Shown here piece by piece: positions 63,211-64,000 of a stretch of 64,000 bases of DNA. Location of the stretch: positions 76,698 to 140,697 of the forward strand of contig LXQE01000125.1 in the NCBI GenBank assembly GCA_003326195.1. Reading direction: 5' to 3'. How positions within the stretch are numbered: position 1 is the first letter of the stretch; each line of letters begins with the position of its first letter. The DNA is from Nostoc punctiforme NIES-2108 (GTDB taxonomy: Bacteria > Cyanobacteriota > Cyanobacteriia > Cyanobacteriales > Nostocaceae). The notes beneath the pieces were generated by a model. It worked only from the letters and a program-made list of their open reading frames with translations, was not told the DNA's origin and did no database searches. The position numbers and the translations under genes are program-made.

Positions 63211-63668
63211 CTATCCCTCTCAGGTGTGTTGTAGACGCAAGTGTAGCTATTAAGCAATTTATACCAGATGATCCACTAACTCCGAAAGTTAATCAACTGT
63301 TTGCTCATCTTGCCAATCCTCAAACTGCGATCTTTGTCCCAGACCTGTTTTACATTGAGTGTGGCAACATCATTTGGAAGTATGTCCGCGCCAGACTTTA
63401 TGCTGTTGCTGATGTACCAGCAGATTTAGCAACTCTCAAAAACTTTCCGTTGCGTGTTGTCTCCACAGCTGATTTGATGGCGGATGCAGTTGCGATCGCA
63501 TTAAATTATGGAATCTCCGCCTACGATGGCTCTTATGTCGCACTTTCACAGCAGGTAGGTGCTACTTTGCTGACTCTCGACGGTAAGCTGGTGAAGGCTT
63601 TAGCCGCTTCGTCTTACAATGTTTCCTCGTTTAATGACTTCGAGGTTCCAGCGTTGGAGTCAATGTAG
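63207..63668 (+). CDS. PIN-domain toxin (VapC/FitB-like)
   Basis: A 153-residue PIN toxin, an RNase that cuts tRNA or rRNA when its antitoxin is lost. Conserved acids: Asp10 in CVVDASVAIKQF, Glu in LFYIECGNIIW, Asp in SAYDGSYVALSQ and Asp in LLTLDGKLVKAL. It pairs with the RHH antitoxin upstream. The genes lie next to the PIN/AAA operon. Confidence 0.92.
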   Translation: MTIPLRCVVDASVAIKQFIPDDPLTPKVNQLFAHLANPQTAIFVPDLFYIECGNIIWKYVRARLYAVADVPADLATLKNFPLRVVSTADLMADAVAIALNYGISAYDGSYVALSQQVGATLLTLDGKLVKALAASSYNVSSFNDFEVPALESM

Positions 63669-63846
63669 AAGCGATCGCCTTTCCTCACTCTATATTTAAC
63701 CCCAAGGCATTGGATGAGGCAAAACAAATCGATACAAACTCAGAATTGGGGAAATTAAATTTTTATCACCGACTTACTTAGTTGCAATAAAATTAGTTTG
63801 TAAAGCAGAGCATAAACCTGCTGTTTTTAATATTCAATTGTCAAAA
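63669..63846. other. Short spacer before thioesterase gene
   Basis: It contains a HIP1 octamer at 63672 and a frame fragment ([20 protein letters not shown]) without recognisable family. Probably remnant or non-coding. Confidence 0.4.
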
Positions 63847-64000
63847 ATGCCTTTTACTTATAACCGCACTGTTCGCTTTCAAGATACTGATGCTGCTGGA
63901 GTAGTTTATTTTGCTAATGTTTTGGGTATTTGCCATGAAGCTTATGAAGAATCTTTAGAAGCATCAAGTATTAATCTCAAAGATTTTTTTACTAATCCTT
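63847..64000 (+). CDS. Hotdog-fold acyl-CoA thioesterase (5' part), DHNA-CoA hydrolase-like
   Basis: The first 51 codons of a hotdog thioesterase. [20 protein letters not shown], followed by [11 protein letters not shown], is the 4-hydroxybenzoyl-CoA thioesterase/YbgC motif. In cyanobacteria a protein of this type hydrolyses 1,4-dihydroxy-2-naphthoyl-CoA in phylloquinone synthesis, so this is a plausible function. The gene runs out of the window. Confidence 0.85.
   Translation, partial: MPFTYNRTVRFQDTDAAGVVYFANVLGICHEAYEESLEASSINLKDFFTNP

Overview
The window looks like chromosome of a filamentous, heterocyst-type cyanobacterium (Nostocales, Nostoc-like). The signs are many GCGATCGC (HIP1) octamers, short heptamer repeat tracts of the STRR type (CCCCAAT/GGGGATT, TCATTAG/GACAAAT, GAATTAC), moderate GC, and typical cyanobacterial genes: clpP-clpX, ferredoxin sulfite reductase, a three-S1-domain Rps1, a DUF92/VTE6-like protein, nadA and a DHNA-CoA-thioesterase-like gene. 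All calls rest on reading motifs in the sequence; no database search was run.

Layout. 1-10.5 kb: end of clpP, clpX, two alpha/beta hydrolases, a flavin monooxygenase next to a GntR regulator, Rps1, a fatty acid desaturase and an NmrA-like reductase. 10.5-18 kb: a type I secretion set (HlyD adaptor; an ABC exporter with a cNMP-like domain and a C39-like domain lacking its cysteine; an overlapping PpiC-type isomerase) beside a subtilase with 28-residue repeats. 18-33.2 kb: housekeeping and conserved cyanobacterial genes (DUF92, VOC protein, lipase, VIT/vWA protein, TPR protein, rsmE, sir with a C-terminal ribbon-helix-helix, outer-membrane-like protein, ADP-ribosylglycohydrolase, cutA in a four-gene cluster). 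33.5-43.8 kb: a decayed mobile region beginning at tRNA-Arg(TCT), with IS982, IS630, integrase and MITE remnants around a few intact genes, notably a TerB-like/dynamin GTPase fusion.

43.8-56.3 kb: a complete-looking integrative element of 12,396 bp in tRNA-Thr(GGT), bounded by a 96-bp perfect direct repeat. It carries two paralogous tyrosine integrases, an orphan tape-measure-like protein, six small ribbon-helix-helix (RHH) proteins, a VapE/VirE-type helicase, an array of 13 TGTCCTAT/ATAGGACA octamers around an AT-rich core just behind that helicase gene (a likely iteron origin), and a zinc-finger protein whose N-terminus resembles small-terminase-like proteins. Integrase, VapE-type replication gene, 3'-adjacent iteron origin and isolated packaging/tail-like genes recall phage satellites of the SaPI/PICI type. 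This is the best candidate for an undescribed system.

56.3-64 kb: tRNA-Tyr, nadA, a metallophosphoesterase, tRNA-Ser(TGA), then a three-gene operon (unknown small protein, 685-residue PIN-nuclease protein, AAA ATPase) that may be a defence or RNA-cleavage module, a VapBC/FitAB-type toxin-antitoxin pair, and the start of a hotdog thioesterase.
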